A stretch of DNA of 64,000 bases from Halomonas ramblicola (GCF_030409215.1 NZ_JAUFPL010000032.1:395668-459667); one strand, 5' to 3'; positions 44,537 to 53,103 are shown, counted from the stretch's first letter. Numbers and translations are program-made. Notes: generated by a model not told the origin, from the sequence alone.

Positions 44537-44707
44537 GGTAAAGAATTTGTTATACCAGCCCCCAATATTTTCCTATTAGAGATTCAGCAGAGCCTCTGTC
44601 ATGATAGGTTTCAACTCACCGATGGGGCCCACAGGATTTTGATTAAAGCCTTTACGCTTTAGCTTAGTTAGAAACTTCCACATAGCTCAGCTCAACCACA
44701 TCCATTT
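44537..44707 (+). repeat. duplicated 171-bp upstream region, copy 1 (before the porin gene)
   Basis: Begins GGTAAAGAATTTGTTATACC and ends CCACATCCATTT, 23 bp before the porin ATG. A homologous copy of nearly equal length (172 bp, 49632-49803) stands in front of the SnoaL-like gene at 49828. The first ~45 bp (about 44537-44580) and the last ~20 are best conserved; AGCTTA near 44660 and its equivalent are also shared. Probably a promoter/leader with common regulation. Confidence 0.75.
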
Positions 44708-44730
44708 ACTTACACACAACAGGAAAAACC

Positions 44731-45939
44731 ATGTCCGATAAATACAATGAAAAGGCAGCTACGATGGATAACTTCAAGAACCTGAGAAGAGGTATGCTAT
44801 TCACACTCTCCTCCCTAGCCCTGGCGGTCTCCCTTTCCGCCCAGGCGTATGAGTTCGAGGTCGGGGATACCACGGCGAGCATCTATGGCTACGTCAAACT
44901 GGACATGATCTATGACATGGACGCCGAGCTTCCCCCCCTAGGGTTCAACCCAGCGATTCCCTTAGATGGCACTACTCGTGATAATATCAATGGGCATACC
45001 CAACTCCACGCCAAGGAGAGCCGCATCGCCTTCGCAACCTCGACGCCGACCGAGCGGGGGGAGTTGCAGACCGTGATCGAAGGGGATTTCTACGGCGGCA
45101 GCGGTGATGGCGAGGAGCTCCGGCTGCGTCATGCCTACGCTCAATGGAACGGTATCATCGCTGGACAGACGTGGAGCAACTTTGGCTCCGTGCTGGGGGT
45201 GAATCGTACGGTTGACTTCAAGGTACAGCCGGGGCCGGGAACCGGTGCCCGGCAAAGTCAGCTGCGCTATACCACCGGTGGCTTCTCGGTAGCACTCGAG
45301 GATCCGAGCAATGTCGGTGGCACCGTGGCGGACGGTTTCGCGCCGAACGGGCGCTATGTCGCACATAGTGCAAACAAGAATACCCTGCCAGATCTGACCC
45401 TGCGTTACATGGGCAAGGCGGGCAATCTCAGCTATGGCGCCTCGGGGGTGCTGCGTCAGTTGGAGGTCGACGATGGTGTTCAGGATGACAGCGCGCTCGG
45501 CTGGGGTGTGGGCCTTGAGGCCGAGTATCGCCTCACGCCGGCTGTAACCCTGCGAGGCAGTATCACGCATGGCGATGGAATCGGCGAATACTTGTCGGAG
45601 TCGCCCGCGGCCCCGGCCTATGTGGATCCTGACACAGGCAGCGTCGAACCAATCACGCTAACCGGCGGTAGCGTCGGTGTACGGGTGGCGGCAGGTCCTG
45701 GCTACATCAACCTGGGCTACGGCTATGCTACCGCCGATCTGGATGATGCCGTCAACGCCGGAGTCGCCAACGCCGATTTGGCCAACAAGACCTTCAGCGA
45801 TCTTCATCTGAACTATATCTGGTCACCGATGCGCCGCGTCAGCTACGGTTTGGAAGTCAGTCACCAGACCCGCGAAATCGCTAACGGCGATGATGGTGAT
45901 GCGGTTCGTCTCCAAGGGATGGTGATGTATCACTTCTGA
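44731..45939 (+). CDS. DcaP-like outer-membrane porin
   Basis: 402 residues. A signal peptide ends 'LSAQA' (about residue 39); the mature part starts YEFEVGDTTASIYGYVKLD, the typical first strand of DcaP-type trimeric porins, and alternates polar and hydrophobic residues to a C-terminal 'MVMYHF' ending in Phe. Such porins admit anionic small molecules. ATG 44731 has AGGAAA upstream; in-frame ATGs at 44764 and 44794 are alternatives. Located 75 bp before a BASS transporter, so likely the outer-membrane step for the same substrate. Confidence 0.85.
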   Translation: MSDKYNEKAATMDNFKNLRRGMLFTLSSLALAVSLSAQAYEFEVGDTTASIYGYVKLDMIYDMDAELPPLGFNPAIPLDGTTRDNINGHTQLHAKESRIAFATSTPTERGELQTVIEGDFYGGSGDGEELRLRHAYAQWNGIIAGQTWSNFGSVLGVNRTVDFKVQPGPGTGARQSQLRYTTGGFSVALEDPSNVGGTVADGFAPNGRYVAHSANKNTLPDLTLRYMGKAGNLSYGASGVLRQLEVDDGVQDDSALGWGVGLEAEYRLTPAVTLRGSITHGDGIGEYLSESPAAPAYVDPDTGSVEPITLTGGSVGVRVAAGPGYINLGYGYATADLDDAVNAGVANADLANKTFSDLHLNYIWSPMRRVSYGLEVSHQTREIANGDDGDAVRLQGMVMYHF

Positions 45940-46014
45940 CGGATAGCTGCACCTGCTTGGGGGCTGCCAGTCGGTACTATAGATCAGACATTTTATTAAC
46001 GACACGGAGTTATA

Positions 46015-47013
46015 ATGAAAACAATAGTAGATACGATATCTGGGTGCGCTAGTAAGTATTTCGCTATCTGGACCACGCTAGCAGCCACAAGCGCGTTTAT
46101 ATTTCCTAGTGTTTTTTTGCCACTGGTGCCCATGGGCAAGTGGTTCATGATGATTGTCATGTTTGGAATGGGGCTCACTCTGACGTCGGGGGATTTCAAG
46201 CCTATCGTGAGGCACCCATGGCCATTAGTGGTGGGAGTGGTATGTCAATTCGTTATCATGCCAGCTCTCGCGTTTGGAATCGCCACCGTGCTTCAGTTGA
46301 GTCCGGAGCTGACACTTGGTCTTGTCCTGGTTGGGTCGGTCGCGGGCGGTATCGGTTCCAATGTCATGGTGTATATGTCAAAAGGCGACGTCGCTTTGTC
46401 TGTAGCCATGACGACATTTTCAACGTTGATTTCAGCAATCGCGACTCCTGCTTTGATGTTGCTGTATATGAATCAACTGTTGCCGGTTCCCGCAGCCAAT
46501 CTGGTGATGTCGATCATCCAAGTGGTCGTGATCCCGGTGACGATCGGTGCTCTATTGCGTAGTTATATGCCGCGAGCAACCCGGGAAGCAGCCCGAACGG
46601 TTCCACTGGTTTCTGCGATCGGGATGGTACTCATTTTGGCGCCCATGGTTGCCATCAACCAAGAACTGCTCGTCTCGGTGGCCGGCGTCTTGATCATTGC
46701 CGGAATACTGCATAACGTCGGCGGACTCTTCCTGGGGTATACGGTTTCGGCAGCGTTCAAGATGCCAGTTCCCCAGCGACGGGCCATCTCGATTGAGGTC
46801 GGGATGCAGAATTCCGCACTTGCGGCCATGTTGGCACATGTGCATTTTGATCCCATTACAGCACTGCCTGCTGTCTTCATTTCTGTGTGGACTATGCTCT
46901 TCCTGCCAATTTTGGCGAACCGTTGGCGTTTCAGAGACGAAAAGGCGAAGCGTTCGGGTGGAGTCAAAAGACATACCATGACTATAAAAGATACTCCGGA
47001 GACGAAACATTGA
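46015..47013 (+). CDS. bile acid:sodium symporter family transporter (PanS-like)
   Basis: 332 residues with about nine to ten membrane helices. Family block 'LVGSVAGGIGSNVMVYMSKGDVALSVAMTTFSTLISAIATPALM' and 'SIEVGMQNSALAAML' match BASS proteins of the PanS type, which move ketopantoate/pantoate or other 2-keto acids with sodium. GGAG is 6 bp before the ATG. The neighbour two genes on is a ketopantoate-reductase-like protein, which agrees with a branched or hydroxylated organic acid as substrate. The C-terminal 30 residues are a polar extension. Confidence 0.85.
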   Translation: MKTIVDTISGCASKYFAIWTTLAATSAFIFPSVFLPLVPMGKWFMMIVMFGMGLTLTSGDFKPIVRHPWPLVVGVVCQFVIMPALAFGIATVLQLSPELTLGLVLVGSVAGGIGSNVMVYMSKGDVALSVAMTTFSTLISAIATPALMLLYMNQLLPVPAANLVMSIIQVVVIPVTIGALLRSYMPRATREAARTVPLVSAIGMVLILAPMVAINQELLVSVAGVLIIAGILHNVGGLFLGYTVSAAFKMPVPQRRAISIEVGMQNSALAAMLAHVHFDPITALPAVFISVWTMLFLPILANRWRFRDEKAKRSGGVKRHTMTIKDTPETKH

Positions 47014-47089
47014 GCATGGATTCATTTCATACTATTGCAGAAGAATGACCCGGCATATTCCGCCAAACACAGAATGTATAAGGAGTCAC

Positions 47090-48277
47090 ATGAAGATCGT
47101 AAGTGTTGAAATCCTGCAACTTGCAGGTAACGACGGAGATAAATACGGTATCCCATGGAATCCCACCATTGTGCGAATAAACACGGATGAGGGAAGTTAT
47201 GGCATCGGAGAGATTGGCCTTCCAATGGGTAATGCAGCGCACGGGCAGGTTGGTCTGGCACGTGATTACGCAGCCCTGCTGATCGGTCAGGATCCGTTTC
47301 GTACCGAAGCTATCTGGGAAATGTTGTATCGACGCACGTTCTGGGGAATGGCTGGGGGAATCCTCGTCTATGCCGTTATCAGCGCCATTGATAATGCGTT
47401 GTGGGATTTGAAAGGGAAAGTTTTGGGTGTTCCCGTTTACCAGCTCCTCGGCGGAAAGACGAATGACCGTCTGCGTACCTACGCCTCACAGATCCAATTC
47501 GATTGGGGGGCGGAACCGGGCGTGATGGTGACTCCGGATGACTACTGTCGCGCCACCGAAAAAGCAATCAATAATGGGTTCGACTGCGTCAAAGTCAACC
47601 CCATTGGTTTCGACCTGGACGGACGGTGGATGACGTGGAATACACACGGTGTGCTGACTGCTGAGCAGGTCAGAACGGCGTCAGAACGCATGGCATCAGT
47701 ACGAAAGGTGGGTGGCGAAGACTTAGACATTATTGTTGAACTACACTGCCACACCGACTCCAAGGCTGCTGTGCAGCTCGCACGTGAGATGGAGCAATAC
47801 CGCGTTCTCTACTTCGAAGAAGCAACTGCTCCAATGAACTGGAAAGCGATGAAGGATTTGCGTAATCGGATTAGCATTCCAATCGCTACAGGAGAGCGGC
47901 TGTATGGTCGGTTTGGTTTCCGGCCGTACATTGAAAACCAGGCTGTCGACCTGATCCAGCCGGATCTGGGCAATGCAGGTGGCTTTACCGAAGTCAGCAA
48001 GATCTGTGCGATGGCCGCCCCGTACGACGTGGGAGTTCAGCTTCACTTGATTGGTAGTCCGATCTCTACGGCCGCGGCGTTGCAGATGGAGGCGGTACTA
48101 CCAAACTTCGTAATTCATGAGCACAACAACACCAGCCTGATCCCAGCAAATATCGACATGTGCGTCAATAACTATCAACCCAAAGACGGCTATTTCACGA
48201 TCCCGGATGAACCGGGAATCGGGCAAGACCTCACCCCGGCCGCTTATGAAGCAGCCGCTAAGATCATTGTTAAGTAA
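47090..48277 (+). CDS. mandelate racemase/muconate lactonizing-type dehydratase (enolase superfamily)
   Basis: 395 residues from ATG 47090 (AAGGAGT upstream); an ATG at 47045 has no ribosome site. Capping domain first, then the barrel: 'GFDCVKVNPIGFD' (Lys of the first catalytic position), 'IIVELHCHTDS', 'LYFEEATAP', 'IPIATGERLYGRFGFRPYIE', 'DLIQPDLGNAGGFTE' and 'VQLHLIGSPISTAAALQ'. The pattern fits acid-sugar dehydratases such as galactonate dehydratase-like enzymes. Follows the transporter by 76 bp; complete. Confidence 0.85.
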   Translation: MKIVSVEILQLAGNDGDKYGIPWNPTIVRINTDEGSYGIGEIGLPMGNAAHGQVGLARDYAALLIGQDPFRTEAIWEMLYRRTFWGMAGGILVYAVISAIDNALWDLKGKVLGVPVYQLLGGKTNDRLRTYASQIQFDWGAEPGVMVTPDDYCRATEKAINNGFDCVKVNPIGFDLDGRWMTWNTHGVLTAEQVRTASERMASVRKVGGEDLDIIVELHCHTDSKAAVQLAREMEQYRVLYFEEATAPMNWKAMKDLRNRISIPIATGERLYGRFGFRPYIENQAVDLIQPDLGNAGGFTEVSKICAMAAPYDVGVQLHLIGSPISTAAALQMEAVLPNFVIHEHNNTSLIPANIDMCVNNYQPKDGYFTIPDEPGIGQDLTPAAYEAAAKIIVK

Positions 48278-48288
48278 AAGGAAACCCT

Positions 48289-49206
48289 ATGAAGTACGTA
48301 ATTTTCGGAGGCGGGGCGATTGGATCTGTGCTGGCCAGCTACATGGCTATGGCCGGAAAAGATATCACCCTAATCACCCGCGGTACACATTTTGAAGCAA
48401 TTCGCGAGCAAGGCTACCTAGAACTTTACTACGCACCAGAGGGCACCCACCACCAATCTCCGGTTCGGGCAATGACGGAACAGGAGTACGATGAATCACC
48501 TGATGTTGTCATCATATGTGTGAAATCATACTCGATTAATACCGTCTTCTCTTTCTTGGATAGAGTATGCCGGTCTGATACCGTGGTATTGCCATTGATC
48601 AACGCTTTAGACATCGGAGCCAACATTGAAGCTGGAATCACTTCGTCGCCGATTCTTGCCCAAGGCGAGGCGTATGTGGCTTCCGAACTCGTCAAACCTG
48701 GATACTGCAAGCACAAGCTTGACTTCTTCCGAATCGTATTCGGGCCACGAGACGGGCAAGAAATCTTCCCACAAGCAGAACAAATCCAGAAGGATCTGAT
48801 TGATAGCGGTTGTACGACGGAAGTCAGTGAGGCGATGCTGAAGGAAGCACTGAAGAAATTCTGTCGTGTGTCTAGTCTGTCAGGCGCACTGGTCCACTTC
48901 AACGCCACTACCGGTGACATCGCCCGTGATCCAGAGAAAATGGAGTTCTTGGCAGGTCTGGTGCGAGAGTTAGCGGCACTCGGCCGAGCTGCCAACGCAG
49001 AATTTGACGAACAACAAGCGCTCGATGACACTCTCACCGCGGTCCGCGAGGTTGATCCTGAGTATCGTACATCGCTCATGTATGACTATGAGGCGGGCAA
49101 ACCCACCGAAAGCCGCACGATGTTTGGCGATGTGTACGAGATGGGCCAAAAACTAGGACTCGAAATGCTGAACTACGGAAAAGTCCTGGACAAGCTCAGA
49201 AGCTGA
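48289..49206 (+). CDS. ketopantoate reductase family oxidoreductase (ApbA/PanE-like)
   Basis: 305 residues. Rossmann motif 'VIFGGGAIGSVLASYMAMAGKDITLITRG' at the N-terminus; 'DVVIICVKSYS' and a Lys in 'LKEALKKFCRVSSLSGALVHFNATTGDI' at the catalytic-Lys position; 'RTSLMYDYEAGKPTESRTMFGDV' near the C-terminus corresponds to the ketopantoate-binding Ser/Glu region. It is 11 bp from the dehydratase and probably reduces or oxidises a 2-keto acid made by it rather than serving pantothenate synthesis. Confidence 0.85.
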   Translation: MKYVIFGGGAIGSVLASYMAMAGKDITLITRGTHFEAIREQGYLELYYAPEGTHHQSPVRAMTEQEYDESPDVVIICVKSYSINTVFSFLDRVCRSDTVVLPLINALDIGANIEAGITSSPILAQGEAYVASELVKPGYCKHKLDFFRIVFGPRDGQEIFPQAEQIQKDLIDSGCTTEVSEAMLKEALKKFCRVSSLSGALVHFNATTGDIARDPEKMEFLAGLVRELAALGRAANAEFDEQQALDDTLTAVREVDPEYRTSLMYDYEAGKPTESRTMFGDVYEMGQKLGLEMLNYGKVLDKLRS

Positions 49207-49261
49207 ATGCTGCGTCGAGGTGAGCATGAGGCCAGCCTGCAACGGGTCCATCCGCGTTGAG

Positions 49262-49613
49262 CTCGACGGCCGGCACACCACCAGCGACAGCGGGCGATGG
49301 GCTGGATCGACCTCAGCGATATCAACACGCTTCGCCGAGACCCGCTCTGGCAGCTGGCCTCAGTGATGTCAGCGGGACGACGCCATTGGCACAGGATCCG
49401 CCGTCTCAAGCCATGCTGTCACGGCTACTTACATGCCTCGGCCGCAACGACAACATCGATGCCGTGCACGAAGGCCTGCTGCGACTGGTGAACTGGCGCC
49501 TGACCTCGCTGAAAAACGGCGAACGACCCAAGCAACTGCCCTTGGATATCGATGGCTTGCCGATCGAGGTCCACGGCCACCAGGGTGTCTCGGCCTTTCA
49601 CGTTCGATCAACC
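49262..49613 (+). mobile_element. IS1380-family transposase relic (right copy)
   Basis: Encodes in mixed frames 'GWIDLSDINTLRRDPLWQLA', 'TCLGRNDNIDAVHEGLLRL', 'NWRLTSLKNGERPKQLPLDIDGLPIEVHGHQG', strongly similar to the left copy (41452-42060) and in the same orientation, but truncated after about 350 bp. It follows the ketopantoate-reductase-like gene after 55 bp and abuts copy 2 of the duplicated upstream region. Confidence 0.82.
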
Positions 49614-49631
49614 CACTCGTAAATGAGGAGA

Positions 49632-49803
49632 GGTAAAGAATTTGTTATACCGGTCTCCAATATTTTCCTTTTAGAAACTAAGTATAGCCTCTGTTATGGT
49701 GGCTTTTCATTCATCAATGAAGCACGGAGAGTTCTGATCAAAACTTCTATAATTTAGCTTAATTTTCAAAACTCAAAACGATCCAATCCAGCCACATCCA
49801 TTT
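49632..49803 (+). repeat. duplicated upstream region, copy 2 (before SnoaL-like gene B)
   Basis: GGTAAAGAATTTGTTATACC to CCACATCCATTT, 172 bp, 24 bp before the ATG at 49828; partner of 44537-44707. Both copies start directly beside an IS relic (IS1380 here, IS30 there), so the left edge of homology may be an old insertion or recombination border. Confidence 0.75.
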
Positions 49804-49827
49804 GATTATCCCTGATGGGAGGAAGTT

Positions 49828-50238
49828 ATGTCCGTGAGCGAAAATAAAAAAACTGTAGTTGCATTTTATAACGCCCTTAATGAGGGCGACTATGACTCAG
49901 CAGCTGCAATGTGTCATGAAGATTTTGTATTCTACAACCAAATTGATACTCCACGACCTGGTGCAGAAGGTTTTATTGAGGCTGAGAAGAAGCATATCGA
50001 CGCTTTCGAGGGCTGCCACTTTACTACAGAAACTGTCGGCGAAGGAGATCGAGTAGCAGCGTACGTGGTAACAGAAGGAAAGCATACTGGCAATTTTTAT
50101 GGCTTTGAACCAACCGGTCATAAAATGCGCATGTCAATGTGTAATCTATTTACATTCAAAGATGGAAAAATTATCGAAAAACGTGCTCATTATGACCGTT
50201 ACGATATCTTGCAGCAGCTGGGATGGGAGCCTAGGTAA
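49828..50238 (+). CDS. SnoaL-like (NTF2-fold) protein, paralogue B
   Basis: 136 residues, cytoplasmic, GGGAGGAAG before the ATG. Shares 'PGAEGFIEAEKKHIDAF' and 'DGKIIEKRAHYDRYDILQQLG' with paralogues A (28002) and C (52569). Codon use is AT-rich like the island genes rather than like paralogues A and C, so it probably arrived with the island or by a separate route. Function unknown. It shares its upstream region with the porin gene. Confidence 0.85.
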   Translation: MSVSENKKTVVAFYNALNEGDYDSAAAMCHEDFVFYNQIDTPRPGAEGFIEAEKKHIDAFEGCHFTTETVGEGDRVAAYVVTEGKHTGNFYGFEPTGHKMRMSMCNLFTFKDGKIIEKRAHYDRYDILQQLGWEPR

Positions 50239-50266
50239 TCAAATAAAAATACAGAAAACAAATAAG

Positions 50267-50295
50267 GTACTCCTCCGGCTTTGCCGGGGGAGTAC
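50267..50295 (+). terminator. strong hairpin after SnoaL-like gene B
   Basis: GTACTCCTCCGGC (50267-50279) pairs with GCCGGGGGAGTAC (50283-50295) around TTT with one G-T pair. No T-run follows, so it may act as a terminator only partly or be an mRNA-stabilising 3' end. The rest of the gap to 50612 holds an extra IS-end-like sequence (50384-50410) and the sigma-54 promoter at 50565. Confidence 0.55.
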
Positions 50296-50564
50296 TCGAA
50301 GTTTGACCGTGTGATGCGGTCACAGGAAATTTCCAATTTCGGCCAAGAGATAGGAAGCCCCCAATGAGAGAGTACCAGAGTCTTGCCCCCTGAGTTCGAC
50401 ACTTCCAGCCTGCCCGCGCGCTCCATCCTGAGAAACCTTCCGTAACCCTTCTCATACCGAGACGACCTCGACAGCGCTCGGCACCGTCCTTATCCTCTCC
50501 TCCTTGCCACAAACTCCTTTAAGCCCATGATATTGAAAGCATCGTCACATCTATCGCCTGAGGT

Positions 50565-50580
50565 TGGCACGACACTCGCT
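50565..50580 (+). promoter_or_regulatory. sigma-54 promoter cut off from its gene by an IS
   Basis: TGGCACGACACTCGCT has GG and GC ten bases apart. It points right; 33 bp after it begins the IS1634-family element, and the first gene beyond the element in that direction is SnoaL-like gene C. A shared GCTCGGCACC lies 80-90 bp upstream (50476-50485), as also before the promoter at 53240 (53160-53169). Confidence 0.65.
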
Positions 50581-50612
50581 TGGGTCGGAGTCCACGATGA
50601 CGAGGCATGCCC

Positions 50613-52513
50613 CCCGAGTTCGACAGTTAGAAGCGTAAACTACTGATTAGCCTGGAAACGCGTTTTCAAAATTGGCACTACAAGCGTGATGCAGCAGGTG
50701 CCGGCAGGCCAATCGCCTCGAAAAGGTCACGTTGTTCAGGCTTCAATTTGGTCAGGCCGCTCGCCGTCTCACGACGGTGAAGCAGGACCTGGTGGAACTG
50801 GATCTTGCGGGCAATCTCCAACGCCCGCGCCGGCGACAGCGGATGATCGCTGGCCTTCAGGCGCATCCTCAGCACGCGGTACAGGACCAGGGCGAGGAAG
50901 CAGATCAGGGCATGAGCGCGGATGCGATCCGGAAGCCGGTGATAGACCGGCGCGATCTCGATGTCGCTCTTCAGCACGCGGAATCCGCGCTCGATGTCGG
51001 CCAGCGCTCGGTAGCGCTCCACGATCTGTGGTGGCTCATGATCGGCCATGTTGGTGACCAGCAGCAGCTTGCCATCCAGCATCCTGGCGCGATCGAGCGC
51101 TCGCTGATCCAGCACGTAGTTGAACGTCTCGGCCGTCAGGTCGATCTTGAGAATATGGCCGAGGTGAGCATCAGTGACGGCCTTGTAGAACCTGGCCGTC
51201 ACGCCGGCATCAGAGAGCTTTCTGCCGCGATAGCGACGCCCGGCATCCTGGTTATCCAGCTTCTCGAACCACTGGCGAGCATCAGCTTGCAGTGCCTCGA
51301 GCTTTTGATCGCGCGCCGCCATCTGCACCTGGGCGACTTCGGGTCGATGCGCCACGATCAACCGATGATCCTGCCATGCCATCTCGCCATAGGCTTCGGT
51401 GTCGGCATCCTGGCAGTGCGTTTGGTGGAACGCCTTCAGCAGATCATCAAACTCGCTGTAGCGACGACCCGGAACCGCCAGGATGAACTCGAGGGGGCGT
51501 TCCCCGATACGCACGGCTGACAAGGCCTCCAGGTTATCGAGGGAGAGCAGCCCACGGTCGGCCACCAGCACGACACGGCGGACATTGAAGCGCTTGACCA
51601 CGGTCTCGATGGTCGGCAGCAGCGTCTTGGTTTCCGCGACGTTGCCATCGAATATCTCATGGTGGATGGGCAGGCCTTCCGCCGTCTGCACGACGCCCAG
51701 CATGAACTGTCGGGCGATCCCGCCCTCCTTCGAGGGACCATAATGGCGGACATCCCCATTGAGCGAGGTACTGCCTTCTGCCCGGATCGTGGTGAGGTCA
51801 TAGAAGACGATCGACAGCTCTTGATCGATCAGCGGCTTGAGCTGCTTGGCCAGCACGTCGTTGAGCGCTTCGCTGCAGTCCGACAGAGTGTCCATGGTGC
51901 GCAGCAGATGCTGATGACTGATCGAGGCCGTGTCGACGTCGGGTACCAGAACATCTTCCAGCCAGCGCAGCACACCGAGCTTGGATTCCGGGTCACAGAG
52001 GCGGTTGAGCATCATGACCCGCAGCAGCCGCTCGGCATCGAACTGCCGCTTGGTGCGCAGCACCCGTCGGAAGGCATCATCCAATCCAAGCTCTTTCCAG
52101 AGCGACGTCAGCAGCCAGGTATCGCCAACGGATCGGGCCGGGGCGAAGTCGGTCTCGCCGGTGCCTTCTTCGAGCGTGGGCTGGCCGGACACCCGCAGCA
52201 GGCCGTTGATCAGCGCGCTGGACTCCCCGGCCGTGACGGCTTCCAGGCGTCCCAGCGTCGCGATCACGCGTTGGCGCGACTTGCCGGCCTCGTCGCGGTA
52301 GGACTCGACGAGCTTCACGTAGCGGCGCGGCCCGGATTTGGTGACTTTGACGAACATGTCACCACCATAGATAGCCTACTTAGCTATTGGCAAGGCACAA
52401 CGAGAAAAACGTGTCACTACAAGAATTTTGGCTCCGATTCGATAAGTCACTGAATTCTCAGACCACAGGGGGCGATTTCAGGCCAAAATCGGGCTGGAAG
52501 TGTCGAACTCGGG
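50613..52513. mobile_element. IS1634-family insertion sequence, apparently complete
   Basis: The ends carry a 13-bp inverted repeat CCCGAGTTCGACA (left from 50613, right ending 52513). The flanking TGCCC at 50608-50612 and 52514-52518 reads as a 5-bp target duplication. The 1901-bp element contains one intact transposase on minus. A second copy of the end sequence with slight changes lies outside at 50384-50410, evidence of an earlier insertion. The element lies between a sigma-54 promoter and the start of a SnoaL-like gene. Confidence 0.8.
50678..52357 (-). CDS. IS1634-family transposase
   Basis: 559 residues, uninterrupted. Begins 'MFVKVTKSGPRRYVKLVESYRDEAGKSRQRVIATLGRLE', the normal start of IS1634/IS4-group transposases. 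The DDE core includes 'LSIVFYDLTTIRAEG' (first Asp), 'VVLVADRGLLSLDNLEAL' (second Asp) and 'RALADIERGFRVLKSDIEIAPVYHRLPDRIRAHALICFLAL' (Y-(2)-R-(3)-E-(6)-K type region with the Glu). The reading frame has the high G+C of the host, and the gene is probably still active. Confidence 0.9.
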   Translation of the reverse strand: MFVKVTKSGPRRYVKLVESYRDEAGKSRQRVIATLGRLEAVTAGESSALINGLLRVSGQPTLEEGTGETDFAPARSVGDTWLLTSLWKELGLDDAFRRVLRTKRQFDAERLLRVMMLNRLCDPESKLGVLRWLEDVLVPDVDTASISHQHLLRTMDTLSDCSEALNDVLAKQLKPLIDQELSIVFYDLTTIRAEGSTSLNGDVRHYGPSKEGGIARQFMLGVVQTAEGLPIHHEIFDGNVAETKTLLPTIETVVKRFNVRRVVLVADRGLLSLDNLEALSAVRIGERPLEFILAVPGRRYSEFDDLLKAFHQTHCQDADTEAYGEMAWQDHRLIVAHRPEVAQVQMAARDQKLEALQADARQWFEKLDNQDAGRRYRGRKLSDAGVTARFYKAVTDAHLGHILKIDLTAETFNYVLDQRALDRARMLDGKLLLVTNMADHEPPQIVERYRALADIERGFRVLKSDIEIAPVYHRLPDRIRAHALICFLALVLYRVLRMRLKASDHPLSPARALEIARKIQFHQVLLHRRETASGLTKLKPEQRDLFEAIGLPAPAASRL

Positions 52514-52568
52514 TGCCCCCTCAGCAAGGCGCTTCGTCGCGGAACATCCAATAAGAAAGGAGAAATTC

Positions 52569-53066
52569 ATGCTTAAAACCATGATCACGACCGCTGCCCT
52601 ACTATCCCTGACGTCAGGAATAGCGATGGCCGACTGCAACATACAGTCCGATACCGATGTCAACGCCAACAAGGCGCTGGTACTGGGGTTCTACGATACC
52701 ATCAATGCCGAGGACTGGGAGAAGGTCGCCACCTTCCTGCACGACGACTTTCTCTTCTACCCGCAAGTCGACAGGTATTATGAAGGGGCAGAGGGCTTCA
52801 TCGACGCAGAGAAAAAGAACTTCGATGCCTTCGATAACTGGAGCATGCCGATCGTGGAAATGACGGCGGAATACAACAGAGTGGCAACCTACCATGTTGT
52901 CGAGGGAACCCACGTCCGTCCCATCATGGGGCTCGAGCCATCCGGCAACCAGCTGCGCTTCTCCCTGCTGATGATGCTGACCATCAAAGACGGCAAGATC
53001 ATCGAAAAGCGTGCCCATTATGACCGGATGGATATCTCGGAGCAGTTGGGATCCGAAGACACCTGA
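52569..53066 (+). CDS. secreted SnoaL-like (NTF2-fold) protein, paralogue C
   Basis: 165 residues from ATG 52569 (AAAGGAGA upstream). Unlike paralogues A and B it has a Sec signal peptide ('MLKTMITTAALLSLTSGIAMA', cleavage before DCN) and is thus periplasmic. The mature part shares 'EGAEGFIDAEKKNFDAF' and 'DGKIIEKRAHYDRMDISEQLG'. The IS1634 element ends 56 bp upstream and has separated it from the sigma-54 promoter at 50565, so expression is probably altered. A clear hairpin follows the stop. Function unknown. Confidence 0.87.
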   Translation: MLKTMITTAALLSLTSGIAMADCNIQSDTDVNANKALVLGFYDTINAEDWEKVATFLHDDFLFYPQVDRYYEGAEGFIDAEKKNFDAFDNWSMPIVEMTAEYNRVATYHVVEGTHVRPIMGLEPSGNQLRFSLLMMLTIKDGKIIEKRAHYDRMDISEQLGSEDT

Positions 53067-53103
53067 ACGGCCACACTTTCCTGCCCCTGACTGTCCAAGC
53101 TTG

